A DNA stretch of 64,000 nt. It comes from Brachionus plicatilis (Eukaryota > Rotifera > Eurotatoria > Ploima > Brachionidae). The position numbers and the translations under genes are program-made. Under the pieces are notes generated by a model. That model made no database searches, was not told the origin of the DNA, and saw nothing but the letters and a program-made list of their open reading frames with translations. Below, in pieces: positions 20,201 through 33,064 of the stretch (its first letter is position 1; each line of letters begins with the position of its first letter). The stretch spans positions 68,477 through 132,476 of the forward strand of contig QEOQ01000479.1 in assembly GCA_010279815.1 (NCBI GenBank), read 5' to 3'.

Positions 20201-23200
20201 CGCCTCGATTCAGGATCTTTGATGGACAAGCACGAATCGGAGAGAAATGAAACTGAATAGAAGTTGTTGGCCAAGCCGATCTTGTAATTGTCCGTGGAGC
20301 GCAAGATTCCCGCACCATCATACTGACTTTTACTCTTATAGTCCACCCATTGTCCACTGCTTATGTCCATTTGAAAGCATATTATTGCATAGATAAGAAA
20401 ATAAAATTTGGAATGTGTCCTTGGCTTGTAGCTGTCCAGCGATTCGGATATTTTGTCCAGAACATTGGAGAGAAAATTTTGCACATGCGACTTCCACTGT
20501 TCCATTTGATTCATGCCAAACATCAAGTCAAGATAACTACAGGCCAGTTTGTCAAAGCCACTGATCATGTATTCATAAATCCAGCAAAATATCAACTCTA
20601 ATGTGTATTCTCGTTTTGATTCATCCAACTCTTGGAAAATGAAATTGTTCTCGTTTTTGTCCAGATGATTTTTTGCCAATTTGTTGACAGACTCAGGGTC
20701 CAAAGTGCCTAACCATGAGCGCATCATTCCAATAAACATTATGCTGATATTGTCCGCAAAAACATTATGGTAAACTTTGTCCTGAAGAGTGACAATGTAG
20801 TTGAGAATTTTGAGCAAATTTGGTGGATCGGCTTGAAGAGTTGATTCGCTGGCAAGTGAGTCGAAAAAATTTTTTGCCGCATCGAAATCAAAATCGATGC
20901 TCTCCAAAGAACCATTTTCCTTTATGGCATGCTTTGTGCTCTTGATCACATAGGCTAGTTGACTAATGATGCTCTTCTGGTTGTAGAACATGAAAAATTT
21001 AAGATCTCGCACGAAATCGTTCTCTTGATCGCTTGGCTCCATATCAGTTCGCGAAGTCAGGAAAAGCAGAGTATTCACGACCTCAGAGTACATGTGCCTA
21101 ATTAATGGTGCATGCTGATTCTCGGTGGATCCGTACTTGTTTAACAAGTCACAAATTTTCAGGCCCAAGTTGGTGAACAAAAAGTGAGAGTGCAAATAAA
21201 GAAAAATTTGAGCGTCGCTTGAATCACATGATTTTGAAGTCAAAATGGTGGGCTCGATCATTTTGGTTGTGTGATGGTGCTTGTGGCCATCTTGGGAGAA
21301 CTCGGGCTTTTTGGAACACGCCAAACACAAATCAAAATCAAAGCAGTCCAGACACTTAAGTCTCTTTCCGATGATCAGCGACTGACACTGATTGCAATAA
21401 TGGTCCAGCACAAGCATTGGATGTGTGGGCTTATGCGAAGACGACTTGGATACATCAACTAGTGGCTTGTGACATTTTTCCAATGAATCGCCTTTTTTTT
21501 CTACTATTGACTTGGAAAAACAGGTAAAGCAATAGCAGTAATCGCGGCACTCTAGACAAACATAGCGAAAGCCGGTCAAAATTGCCTCACATTTGTCACA
21601 ATAAAAGTTAGTGTTCAACTTGGAAAAGTATTTCCAAAACATGTATCTGGCTACCAGATACTTTTGATATTGTTCATGAGTAGTTATTGCTGAAGAAACA
21701 CTTTTTAAAAGACTTGTAGTGTCAAATTGTTTGCTGCTGTTTATTTGAAACAACGATTGGTACATGCCAGGAAATATTTTGGTATCAAACGATTCGTCTT
21801 CTGGTCTCATCGATTTGTCCAGCACACTCTCTTCTTTTTCTTCAACTTCTTGAACACTCGGCAAAGCTGAGCCAGTTGATTTTTCTCTAGCCAAGTATTC
21901 TTTATTGTTGGCTGTTTTCATCACTTCTTCAAATTTTTCTTGGGAAAAATCGAAAAAATCCTCCAGAATCTGGCTCGGAGATAACTGTCTTTCGTCTTTG
22001 TACTCACATATCGGCATGGATATGATCATATTTTTGACCAAGTAGCCGTACAGATGCAAATTTTGAATCATTTTTAGATCTTTCAATTCCCAATCGATGT
22101 CCAGAAGGCAAGTGACAAAACTTTTAAGTCTAATATAGCGATCTTTGTCAGTCACGGACAATTTGTAATAATCATCTTCCAATGACTTACTGAAATTTAG
22201 CAAAATTTTTACAAAGTTATAGAAAGATTTTTGCACCAAGGCTTCGTTTTCAATGCCACATCCGTATAAATTTTGCAGATAATGGGTCATGATTGGTTTC
22301 AAACCAGAGGCAATATATGCCCTGATCCGATCTCTGGTTGAGTTAAATTCAAATTTTGTGTATGCTGAATTTGAGTTCGATGCGAAAAAGCTGCTCAGAA
22401 ACAAGAGAACAAGTTCACATATCAATTGGTCGCAGATACCACTTTGGATTAAGTTTTCCAAAAAGTTGGATGCTATGTCAAAATTTTGCTGGATTAGATC
22501 TGAATTTTGTTTTTTTAAAAATAAAAGTTTTTCGACTGAATCCAATTTTAGGATCTCCTGGTCGAACAAAAACTGAAAAATTAGGTTTGTAATCTTGGAC
22601 TCGGTCTTTGGAAGTCGATTTTTCTTTTTCACATGCACAAGACTATCAGCAGGATCTGAGGAAGCAGACTTGGAATTTCGGTTTAGTTCATAGTCTATTA
22701 AATCGCTTGATATTCGATTAAAATTTAAGAGAAACATTATTTTTTCGTCAAGTATTTCCGCTAGACTTCGGCTAAAATGAGCTTGTTTATTTTTAAAAAT
22801 GAGCTGTTTTTCCACAATGTACATGCGTGTCGACTCGGCTGTTTTGTAGTGCTTCATCACTTTTTCACTGAAAACAGGCGAGTCTTCTTCGTCAAACACA
22901 TCCTCGTAGCTTATGGAAGTATCATACCATACAATGGCACAAAATATTTTTATGATTATTTCACTTGCTGATAAGCCACCTATTTTACTTTTCAACGAGC
23001 CCAAGCTGGTCTCCGAATTACTAAAAGTTTTGTCATAAAGACTCAAAAATTTTACAATTTGACAAGGGTTTTTTGGATCAGGCGAGTTTAACCACTTTGA
23101 TAAATGGTTGGATACACTCAAGAGAAATTTATGCAATTTTTGATCACTCGGACTGTTTTTAATGGGCAAATTTTGGATGCCGCTTCTGAACAAAATTCTA

Positions 23201-26200
23201 TAGTACTCATGGTTCATGTTGGTCACTGCTTGGTATTTTTCATTTGGTCCGATTTGGGCCTGAGTAGATGAATTGACAGAAAATTGATGCTGAAACCCGC
23301 ACAAAAGAAAAGCCTTGTCTGAAGACTCATCTTTGGAATTTTGCTTTTCGATGCTGGTTACTTTGGAACTCTGCATGGTTTGTGGTATTTCGTGGTTAGT
23401 GCTATATATTTCAGAGGATACCTTGTGCAAATTAGTGCCCATCAAACAAGACAAGGAATGAACAAGATCTACAATTCTGGGTTTATTTACCGATTGATCG
23501 AAACCGTAAGCGTTTACGGTAAATTTTAAAAAAAAATGATTGTTTAATTTTAAATCTTTGCTCGAATGAATATTAAAAATTATGGAAGAGTCTGAATTGA
23601 TTTCAATTTGATGATCTATAATCTCTTTGTTTTCAGCTTTTTTTGTTATATTGTGAACTTGCTCATTTGAGTCGATAAATGTAAAAGAGATGCTGCTAAA
23701 AAATTAAATTACTTATTAATGTTTTTATTTTTAATTCATTTTTATTACTCTGAGCATTCAGAATTGTTCAATTTGCATTCGGTGTCCAACTCAATTACAA
23801 AGCGTTTAGCTAGTGGATAACTATACTCTTCTGCCAAATCGAAAATTGAGCTTTTTGTCTTTGAGTTGAAGTTCCAGCTTTTGAGCAATATTTCTTTTTC
23901 GCATTTCTTAAATTTAAAAATTACTTGCTTTCTAAATTCTAAATAAAGTGGACAGAATCAAGACAAGCTATAAAAATTGAATAAATTTTGCTTTTTTTTT
24001 AAATTTTTATTTATTAAATTAAAGGACTTGGAGTAATTAAACTTTTGATTAAAAAGAAATGTATCATTATTTGTTTAATATAAAAAGGTGATTAGAAAAA
24101 TATTAAATATCAGAATTTTCTCTTGTATCAGAAAATATATGATTCAACATAAATCATGATACAAAACACTAAAAAACTAAAAAAATAGAAAATTTTTTTA
24201 CTTTTTAACTGAATTTTTCCCAGGTAAATTTTTAAAAAAAAAAACTTTATTTCCATGAAATTTCATGCTCTTTCAGAAAATAAGTAATTTTGATTTGATT
24301 TATATATGCATTGTTGAGATTTTTGCTGTTGAATAGCACGTACTTTTCATAGGGTCGGACCAGAGTTGTTTAATAATCACAAGTCTCAAGTTCAAATCCG
24401 GACTTTTATTTTTTTGTTTTTTTTTAAAGTCCGTACTTGGACTTTAATTTTAGTGACTTTGACTAGGCCGCCACATTAACTACCTGGAATGGCAAAAAAT
24501 TCATATTGTTCGGACTTTTTTTTTAAATTTTAAAATCAATTTAAAAAAATCTTTGCAAAATTAACTAAAAACCAAATTCCTATCATATTTGCGTCATTTT
24601 TTTCAGAGTTCTAATTAGATAATGTATGTTGTTCCTTGCTTGATTCAAATACTTAATATCTGATTCCTAAGAAAAAAGTTATAAAATCTTAAAAATTTGG
24701 TTCGATGAATACTGAATTTTTACAAAATAAGATTTTAAAAAATATTAGAAATTTAAAATACTTAATATAAAAAATGGATTAAAAATATATTATACATTAT
24801 TTCATTAAAAAAGTTAAGCTTTTTGTATTTTTGTGAAGCATTGTTTTAATAAAAATTTAATAAAAAAATTGACTTTTAACCTTTCCTCCAAAAAGAAAAA
24901 ATTTAATTTAAAAGAAACGCTTTTTTGAATTAAATTTGAAAAAAATATTTAGTTACCTTTTCAATTATCGACTTGGAAAAAAAAGTTTTATTGATTGAAT
25001 TCAACAAGTTGGCGCATTCAGAAGACAATACTGTGCATAAACTTGATTCTAGTTTTTCAAAAATGCTCGTTAGCCACAAAACAAAATTGTATAGAATATT
25101 TCTAAGAAAGCTTTCTAATCTTGATTGATACCTTATCCTGTTTTTTTCACTTTTTTGGAACAAATTTTGAAGATCGTAGCTTTTTTTGAACAAAAATTTT
25201 GCATAATCATTTATAAAATTGTTGATATGCTTAATCATCATATTCTCAAAAATACAATCTTTGTCAATTTGTTTGCTTCGAATTTTATTCTGAATGTTAT
25301 AAAGAACATTAGATTGGATCGAGTTAACTAGTTGGTTGGATGCTCGCATAAGCTTACATTCTGTGTCAAAATCAATGCTTAATTCATGATTGAAAATTAA
25401 ATTGATAAATTTTTCTAGAAATAAAATAATTTGATTCAATTCGGTAAAATTTTCGTATGGATTTTGACTTTTAGTTAAATATTGAATAAGACCTAATTTA
25501 TTTTCAGTCAATTGTTTACAAAAAGCTTGGAACAAAATCTGATTCGAAGTTCTATTCAAAGACATGTCTTGCTTGAATGAATTGGGATCATTTGAAATGT
25601 CTGCACTGGTCAAATTTTGCTTTACAAGACAATCAAAAAATTCTATTAACTCGTCTTGCTGGAAAAAAACACCAACTCCATTTCTAATTATTTCTCTGGT
25701 TATGTCCAGAAGCATCTGATTTCTCTTGTCCAAATTGCCATTTTTTTTGTCGCCTTCATATGCATCGATTATATTGCATAGGCTTTGTAAAATATGTGAC
25801 GATTTTGTCTGTTTAAGATTTGATTTCATCTCAGCACAATTAACCAACTCAAACAACAAAATTAAAATGGGAACCTTTAGGTTCGAAAGAAGAAAATCAG
25901 TTGAATCTGAGCTTTTTTCAATCAGCTTCATTGATTTCAAATATATTTTCCATAGATCGTCAATTTCAAAATTTTCCAAATCTAAAAGTTTCACTTCATT
26001 TTCGTCCCAAGCTAAAGCCAAATTTTTCTAAAATAAATAAAATAAAAATTTACCAAACTAAAAATTTCTTGATTTCCTACATGTTGTTCAGCAAGTTGAC
26101 AACACAGCCAAAGTATGGCACTGACTAAAATTGATGCCGGACTGTTTCCTTTATCCAAAGAACTAGGCTTTAAAAAATAAAAAATATAAAAATAGCTCAA

Positions 26201-29200
26201 TTTTATCTTATTAAATTTTTTCTTTACCAGGGATTTTAAATTTTCAAAAATATCTAGTGAACTATGTCTAAAGCCGACTAGATTTACATTCGAAATATTG
26301 ATTGTCTTAGGACTGTTTTCTTTAGATCGGAGTAATTTTATTATTGCATACTTTATAAACAAAATTTAAATTTTTTTAAATCTGAATAAATGCTTAATGA
26401 CTAACGTTTGACATATTCGTAAATGGTACTTCTAACATTATATCAATTCTAAAAATAGAAGATTAATCTCTTTCTCATTTCTAAATTGTTTAGCTTACTG
26501 ATTTTCATAAAGTTCAAAATAAAATGCCTCATATAAACATGATTTTTTATTGCTTTGTGAGCTATTTAGAACAAAAAAGTTTATTCAAAATTTAAAAAAA
26601 TGCTAAATTTAAATTAAATGTTAAGAACAATTTTCAAATGCATACTTTTTAATGTAAGAATTAAATTGTTCTTTGGAAGTGAACGAGTCAAATTGGGTGA
26701 ATTTTTCAATTTTAGGCCTTGTTTTGTCGAATATTAGAATAACTACGACTGAATGTATGCCTATTGATTCAACTTTTAATTTAAGGTTAACATTGGTCAA
26801 TGTTACATTGCTTTCTATCTCTAGGACTATGTTAAAGCATGAATTTATTTCGAAAGGTGACTCTTTTATTAAAGAAAGTAATAAAGTAAGTAAAAAAAAT
26901 TTTGTTTTTTTAATTACCTTTTGACGATCGATAGCTTTCCAAGGAGAATTCCGTGTTCTCATCCTCTACTGTCAAAATTATTTCGGTTTCATTCAGTTTT
27001 TCACTTTTTGGTTCATTGGCTATTTTTAAAGATTTGAAACCAACTTTTTGAGCTAAAACGCACAGAATTTTATTTGTTTTTTATTTAAAAAAAGAATATT
27101 TTTTATTTTAAATTTAAATTGATTTTTTGCAAAAGAAATAAATCATTTTTAGGAAAATTATTAAACTTTACAAAAAAAACAGTTAAAAAACTTATGAAAT
27201 TTATTTTCTTCTGTAATTTTTTTAGATAAGTCTCTTCCTAAATTCAAACTATAAAAATTAATTGATTTATTATTGTACTGCTTTATATTGTCGGCTACTA
27301 ATTAACAAGTTTTTTTTTCTTTGAAAATAAATATTTAGTTAAATATCTATTATTATTAGCTTATGATTTTATTCTAAGATATAATGAGAATGTTTCTAAA
27401 ATTTTTTAAACTTTGTTTAGCTAAATGCGAAATTTTGTTTTGATAATTTAAATTTTACTATTCTAAAATTTGTTCGATCAATTGAAATCTTCATAAAAAA
27501 GAATGATTTGTTTAATTTTTACTAAATGAATTTTTTTAAATCAATTTTCTACTTTTAGCTAAAAATTTGTGTCATTTGTTTCAAAATTTTAAGAGATTTT
27601 TTTATCATCAATTTAGATAAAATAGAAAATATTTTTAGCAGACTTAAATTACCTGTTTTTCTAAGGCTTAATTGAGATGCTTCATTTATTTTAGCGATTA
27701 GACTACTGAATTCGTATTCTAGCTGGAAGTTTTCTTTTAAAAATAAATTCGATTTTAATAGACGCAAGATGTGGCAAATTAATACCTAATATCAAAAGTA
27801 AAGATTTCATTATTCCTTTTAAGTTTCCTCGGGCTAGATTAAATGAAACATAGATTAAAATTGCTTCTGATTTATCTTCAACACTTGTTGACGTAACTCT
27901 ATAAATTTAGAATAATTTTAATGAACTACTCATGCCAGGATACTTACTCTAGCAAATCTTTGAGAAACGAGTCTACTTTATCCAGAACAGTGGGTGTCAA
28001 GAAAGTTTTTTTGGATTCAAGAGTTAAAGATAAAGGTGGCATGTTTTCAAGTGCATTTCTTAAATTACACAATTAATTTATCCTTATCAAAAATAATTTT
28101 CGCATAGATTACTTTGTAATTTGAAGAATTTTTGCGTGCAGCGAAGGCATCAATTGAGATTGAACCAGAGCCATTGCGGAGAGCATTTCAAAATACCAGC
28201 AAATAGAAGCGTCTTGAACGCTTAGACTGGGCGCTTGAGACACTACCTTTTGACCAACTAATTTAATTGATCTTATTTTAAGCTGATCGTTAACCTTAGC
28301 CCAATAGCTTTTCTCGTTTAATCGTTTGAAGACAATTTTCAAATAGGTTATGTTCTGGTTATTTGGAAAACAATTACAAATGGAATATTCATTGTTAAGT
28401 GTCAAGTTGTAGTCGCATTTGGACACCACTGTTTCAAGTTTTTCAGGCCCGCCGGTCCGAACCTCAATAACTATTGATTTCAAAAATTCATCGGTTTTAT
28501 TTCCGATCGAAAATAGGGACAAATTGGTCAATTTTAGATTTTCTTTTAACATTATTAAAATATAATGATCTTCCCATTTTTCTGAGTTGGTAGTTTGCCA
28601 GTATGACATCCATTTACCATCAATAATGCTATCAAATAAAATAATAAAAATATTAGCTTTTCAAATCGGATAAAATCAGAAATTTAAAGATTGCCTATTG
28701 CAACATAGTCTGAGAACAAGGAGAATTTTATAAAGGAAATGTATTTTAAAAAAATTAAGGTCAGAATAAAAAAATTGAAAGGACATTAGAATTTTGATAT
28801 TTTTCACCTTTTTTATCTGTAATAAGATATGGTTCCTAGAATCATTCTTTATTTTTTGGCATTTAAAAGTAACTGGTGAAACACAGACATGGAATTACAA
28901 TTAAAAATTACATTCATAGAATAAAAAAATTTTATTTACAATTGCCGCACTCCTACTCTTTGAGATGCATCAAAAAAATAATCAAAAAGAAATTGGATTT
29001 AATTTTAAATTTAAACTTATAAAAAATTTACTCAAAAGCAGATTTGTTTTAAATTCCAAGTCCGGACTTTAATTTTGGTGACTTTGACTTAAACTAGGCC
29101 GTCAAAATAACTACCTGGAACAGAAAATTATTTATGTGGCCAGACTTTAAAAAAAAATTAAAAGTCCGTACTTGGACTTTAATTTGAGACTTTTAAAAAA

Positions 29201-31831
29201 CTCTACTTAAAAGTATGCAACCTAACACTGATTATTAGGAAATGATTTTTAATATTTAAAATAATATTTTCAATCATTTTTTATTGATTTTCAATTTTCA
29301 CCACACATCAAAATTAAAGTTTCAAAATTTAGTTAATTAATAAACTGAATTTTCAGAAGAATCATTCATTTTTCAATTCGATTTTCAAGAACTCCGAAAA
29401 TAAATTTTAATTGCTCTTATTTAAAATTAGGAAATTTAGATGGTGAGATTTAATATGTTACGTAGATTGTTTTTAGATTTTTCAATAACAACATAGTTAG
29501 GGGGTATTAATGAAAATATAAAGTTTAACTTTTGATGAGTTTAGAAAGAGGAAACTTCAAAATGTTTTGCATATTCATTATTAATTAAATATTTTAGAAA
29601 TTACCTTTGTTTTTAAAATCTATCAGCATAAAGTAAAATTCATAGCATTTTAGTGAATAGAAACTTAGAAGTCACAAAAAATTTTAAAACACATTCAGAC
29701 AATAATTTTGTTCTCGAAATTAAAATCGCTCTCTTTGATTAAAAAACAATTTATTTCTTTCCTAGCATTTATTTTTTCCTTTTCGAAAGTCTAATATTTA
29801 AACCTTAACTTCCTGCAATATTTATGATGTCTAGCTTCAATTTATTTATTTTTATAATATTTTCATTATTTTGATATATATTTAAGGCCTAATACAGTTT
29901 CATTAGTATCATCTTCAATGTAAAATGTAGAAATCAAACATTACTTCTAAGATTTTTGACTTTTTTTGTTTATTATTTTGAAACATTGAACATTTCTTTT
30001 TACAGTAAATTATTATTATTGTAAAACAATGGGGTGTCAATGGGAGATTTGAAACAATTTTTACAATTTATTTTCCAGATTTCTCAATTAAAAGCCGTAT
30101 AGAAATTAATTTTTAAGGTATTTTTTTAATTTTCTATTCCTATTGTTTTGATTTTTTTTAAAAACGTATTTTTGTGAAAAAAATTGAATATAAAAGAAAA
30201 TTTTAAATCTAATATACATCATAAGAAGTTTAACTAAATTTTTTCATTTCAGTTCAGAAGACCTCTCATCAAGTTTTTTTTTTTTAAAACGTGTGATAAA
30301 ATTAAATCAAATACTTAAAAAAAGCTTTACCCAAAATCATTTCTAAATCTTCTGAAAATTGCAATCCATTATAATAAGGGCAATTTTGTAAACTTTTTGC
30401 AAATAAATTATTTGAAATGCTATTGCATTTATTTTTAAAAATGAAATAGGTTTCTTAAATTTAATCAATTGAAAAAATTTCACAGACCCAAAATAAACTG
30501 AGATCGTTATTTAATTATTTTAATGGTCTTCAATTGAATTTTATTGTCGATTTTTATTTTTTCGAATGGACTCAAATAATTAATATATAATTTTGATATT
30601 TTTTGGTTTTGATTTTTTTTTAAATTAATAATTTTAAAAAAAAGCCTAGAATTCTCATTTAAAGTGTTTAAAAATTTTATAAAAATAATTTTACTTGTGA
30701 ATCTTCTCTTGACAGCAACAAGACTTGAGGCTAGAAATGCATTGTTCGTCAACGTAGATTGATTTATTTTCTTGTATTAAATTTATTTTTTTAAATGAGT
30801 TTTTTTTGCATGAAATAAATTACTTCTAATCTCTTCATAAAATTTATTTTCATTTTCAAGTAGAATTTTTCGCCGTAAATTAGCCACCAGTATACTATTT
30901 TCTAAATATGGCGCGTTTATCAGCTCTGCTGGCAATCGATGACTTAAAATAAACTAAAAAAATAATTTCACATTCCTAAAATTTTAATTTAGAATAAAAT
31001 CAAACTTGGAATAATTTAGCTGCTAATTGATTATAGGGAAAAAATTTTTCATCCGTGAACGCGTCCAATAAACCGGGCATGAGAGAACAAGTAATCATTT
31101 TTTCAAAATGCAACTCGGAATTAAATTTCCAGCAACAGGATTCAAATTGCTGGAAGAACGTTTGTATTTCATTCAAACTAAGTGAGCCGTCATATGTATC
31201 CAAACAGTAGTTTGTTAGTTGACTCGAACTTTCGTTGTCGAAGCCAATCGATGCAAGGTAGTCACGAAATTTGTAATCATAAATATGGCTCTGAACCATA
31301 CGAAGATAAATTTGCACTAAATTTAAAAGTTAATTTTACCTGTTCCCGTTTGATTCTGTCAGAAATATTTGACAAAGCTTCTTTGATTCGAGAAGAAATT
31401 TCATTCTTAGCTTTGTTGTCGTGTTCTGTTTGCTTTCTTTATCAATTTTAGCAATCTTAAATATCAAAATTTATTTTATAAAAATTTACTTTATTAAATT
31501 GCAAATTAATTCGTCGAATTTGTTCCCTGATTCTTCATTGATGTCTTGAAATAAAGTTAAAATAAAGTTTAAATTAAAATTATTTTTAAAGTTACTTGTC
31601 GCCGGAATAATCGAATTTGAAAAGTTCTTTATTGAAATTTTATGAGAAAACATAAATATGTGAGAAAATTCAGTCAAGCAAACAACTGGAATCAATTTGG
31701 GTTAGAATTTTTTGTGATTCCAATTGTGCTTAATCAATGACCAATACCTTTGTTAGGTTTTCCTCGAAGCTTTGAGCAAAGTCTTGTTCGGAATAGAGTG
31801 TTTCGTTTGGGTCGTTCTCTGTTGATAGCAT
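17263..31831 (-). CDS. ZZEF1: Zinc finger ZZ-type and EF-hand domain-containing protein 1
   Basis: Twenty exons were traced by frame: 31748-31831, 31596-31626, 31490-31544, 31340-31436, 31006-31290, 30824-30953, 30695-30770, 28113-28628, 27948-28058, 27786-27898, 27653-27733, 26918-27052, 26646-26826, 26499-26561, 26406-26448, 26228-26350, 26081-26167, 24957-26027, 23749-23906, 17263-23695. They sum to about 3290 residues (human about 2960). Domains in order: EF-hand-like region (about 95-185); DOC/APC10-type domain (about 255-425; IDGKWMSYWQTTN, then SVQDASICWYFEMLSAM); NALENMPPLSLTL; CUB-like region (about 1095-1220); two ZZ zinc fingers (about 1845-1960; FYCDKCEAILTGFRYVCLEC and HYCNQCQSLIIGKRLKCLDC); conserved C-terminal helices (RALYELFFFVEKLA). 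ZZEF1 ZZ domains read histone H3 and SUMO N-termini and aid transcription. Three long acidic tracts near the C-terminus look lineage-specific. The exon 7 to 8 join (30695 to 28628) crosses a 2-kb intron and is the least certain. Confidence 0.88.
23907..24956 (-). other. ZZEF1 intron 18 (1.05 kb) with dispersed repeat
   Basis: This is the second-longest intron of the gene. It contains one copy (about 24392-24522) of a repeat also found in the 2-kb intron upstream. Nothing else recognisable. Confidence 0.6.
24392..24522. repeat. Dispersed repeat, copy 1 (in ZZEF1 intron)
   Basis: Contains TCCGGACTTTTATT, then AAAGTCCGTACTTGGACTTT, GTGACTTTGACTAGGCCGCC and AACTACCTGGAA, ending near TTCGGACTTT. 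The same blocks occur at 29053-29180 in slightly different arrangement. AAGTCC and GGACTT occur in both orientations, giving short internal inverted repeats. Confidence 0.65.
28629..30694 (-). other. ZZEF1 intron 7 (2.07 kb) with dispersed repeat
   Basis: This long intron separates the EF-hand-region exons from the DOC-domain exon. It holds a copy of the AAGTCCGTACTTGGACTTT repeat (29053-29180). No further exon was recognised, but a small one could be hidden here. Confidence 0.55.
29053..29180. repeat. Dispersed repeat, copy 2 (in ZZEF1 intron)
   Basis: Shares CAAGTCCGGACTTTAATTTT, GGTGACTTTGACTT, CTAGGCCGTC, ACTACCTGGAA and AAAGTCCGTACTTGGACTTT with 24392-24522. The order of the AAGTCC blocks around the shared GTGACTTTGAC core differs between copies, as expected for a decayed element with inverted ends. 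Confidence 0.65.
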
Positions 31832-32938
31832 TTTCCAATTTACTCACAAATAAATTATTACGTTTTTGTTTCAGAAATAAAGGTAGAATTGTTGAAAGTA
31901 ATTTCAATTAATTTATTTTAAATTATTTTAAGCAATTATTCTTATTTTATTTTATAGCTAGATTTCAAATGTAAAATTTCAAAAGTTATTAGCAAATTTT
32001 ATTACTCAAAAGTTTGGTCAATTAAATTTTGATTTTATTTTAAAACAAATCACGATTTTTGATTAAAATAAATTTCTTGATCACTAATTGACTAATGATT
32101 GACTTAAAAGGAGTGCCTAACAACTATGCTCCTGAGCATAACATTGACCAAATTAAATTTTTTAGGCCTTGATTCATTTTCATTTTCTGCATTATTTATA
32201 AATAAATAAATAAAAGAACATTAATGTTGTCTTGTATAATGCTTTTTTTCATATGTATATCGTTTATGAGTTTATCTCAAAATTTATAAATAAAAAAAAA
32301 TATTAAGTCAAGTTGTGTTCAATTTGTTAATTAATGTCATTGTGCACTTTTTTTAAAATATTGCATCAAATCAGGAATTTATTTAGATGGACAAATAAAA
32401 TAAAATTGTATAAATTATTAAGTTATTCAATTAGGAGCAAATTATGTGTCAGTAAAACTCAATCTTTGTCATAGAAATAAGCTAAAGCTAATTTATTACG
32501 CATTGTATTGTAATAACTCTTTCGAGTCGATTCAGATTTTTTGCTAAATGCTGCTTTAGTTTCCTTTCATTTTATGATTTTTTTTATATTTGTGTACTTT
32601 TAAAACTCATAGAAATGCCTCGGAAGATAAAATATATTTTTTTTGAATATTACTCAACGTTTCTAGGCGTGCTGTAAAGAATATTTTTTCAAGTTGTCTA
32701 CTTAATCGCCTTGTGTCATTTTAAACTTAGAATTTATTTTATTCAAATGAAAAAAAAATTAAATGTAAAGCCACGTTTTGTTAAATAATTTTAGACTAAA
32801 ATTAAAAAAATATAATTTTTAAGTAAATTCTCTTAGAATGAATTAAAAATTACTCGACAACAAACTAAGCTTAAAAATCCGCTAATTACTAAATCAAAAC
32901 AAATTATTTTTATTTTTTTTAGTTTGAATTGGTATTAA

Positions 32939-33064
32939 NNNNNNNNNNNNNNNNNNNNNNNNNNNNNNNNNNNNNNNNNNNNNNNNNNNNNNNNNNNNNN
33001 NNNNNNNNNNNNNNNNNNNNNNNNNNNNNNNNNNNNNNNNNNNNNNNNNNNNNNNNNNNNNNNN
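32939..33064. other. Assembly gap (126 Ns) flanked by a duplicated contig end
   Basis: AGTTTGAATTGGTATTAA preceded by a T tract occurs directly before the gap (ending 32938) and again directly after it (33065-33096). The T tract differs by one base. This is what overlapping contig ends look like when they were not merged. Confidence 0.9.

Noticed and set aside
17263..23454. First thought: UBR-type E3 ligase because of the length and zinc-finger cysteines
   Set aside because: The cysteine pattern is that of two ZZ fingers, and the upstream exons give EF-hand, DOC and CUB-like regions, the order of ZZEF1.
26054..26080. A 26-nt intron in ZZEF1 (using GTAAAT at 26053)
   Set aside because: An upstream donor GTAGGA at 26080 gives a 53-nt intron with the same phase, which fits the gene's other introns; the extremely short intron is not needed.
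30507..30694. Extension of ZZEF1 exon 7 in the frame that stays open to 30507
   Set aside because: That frame does not fit the phase of exons 6 and 8; ending the exon at 30695 in the other frame does.
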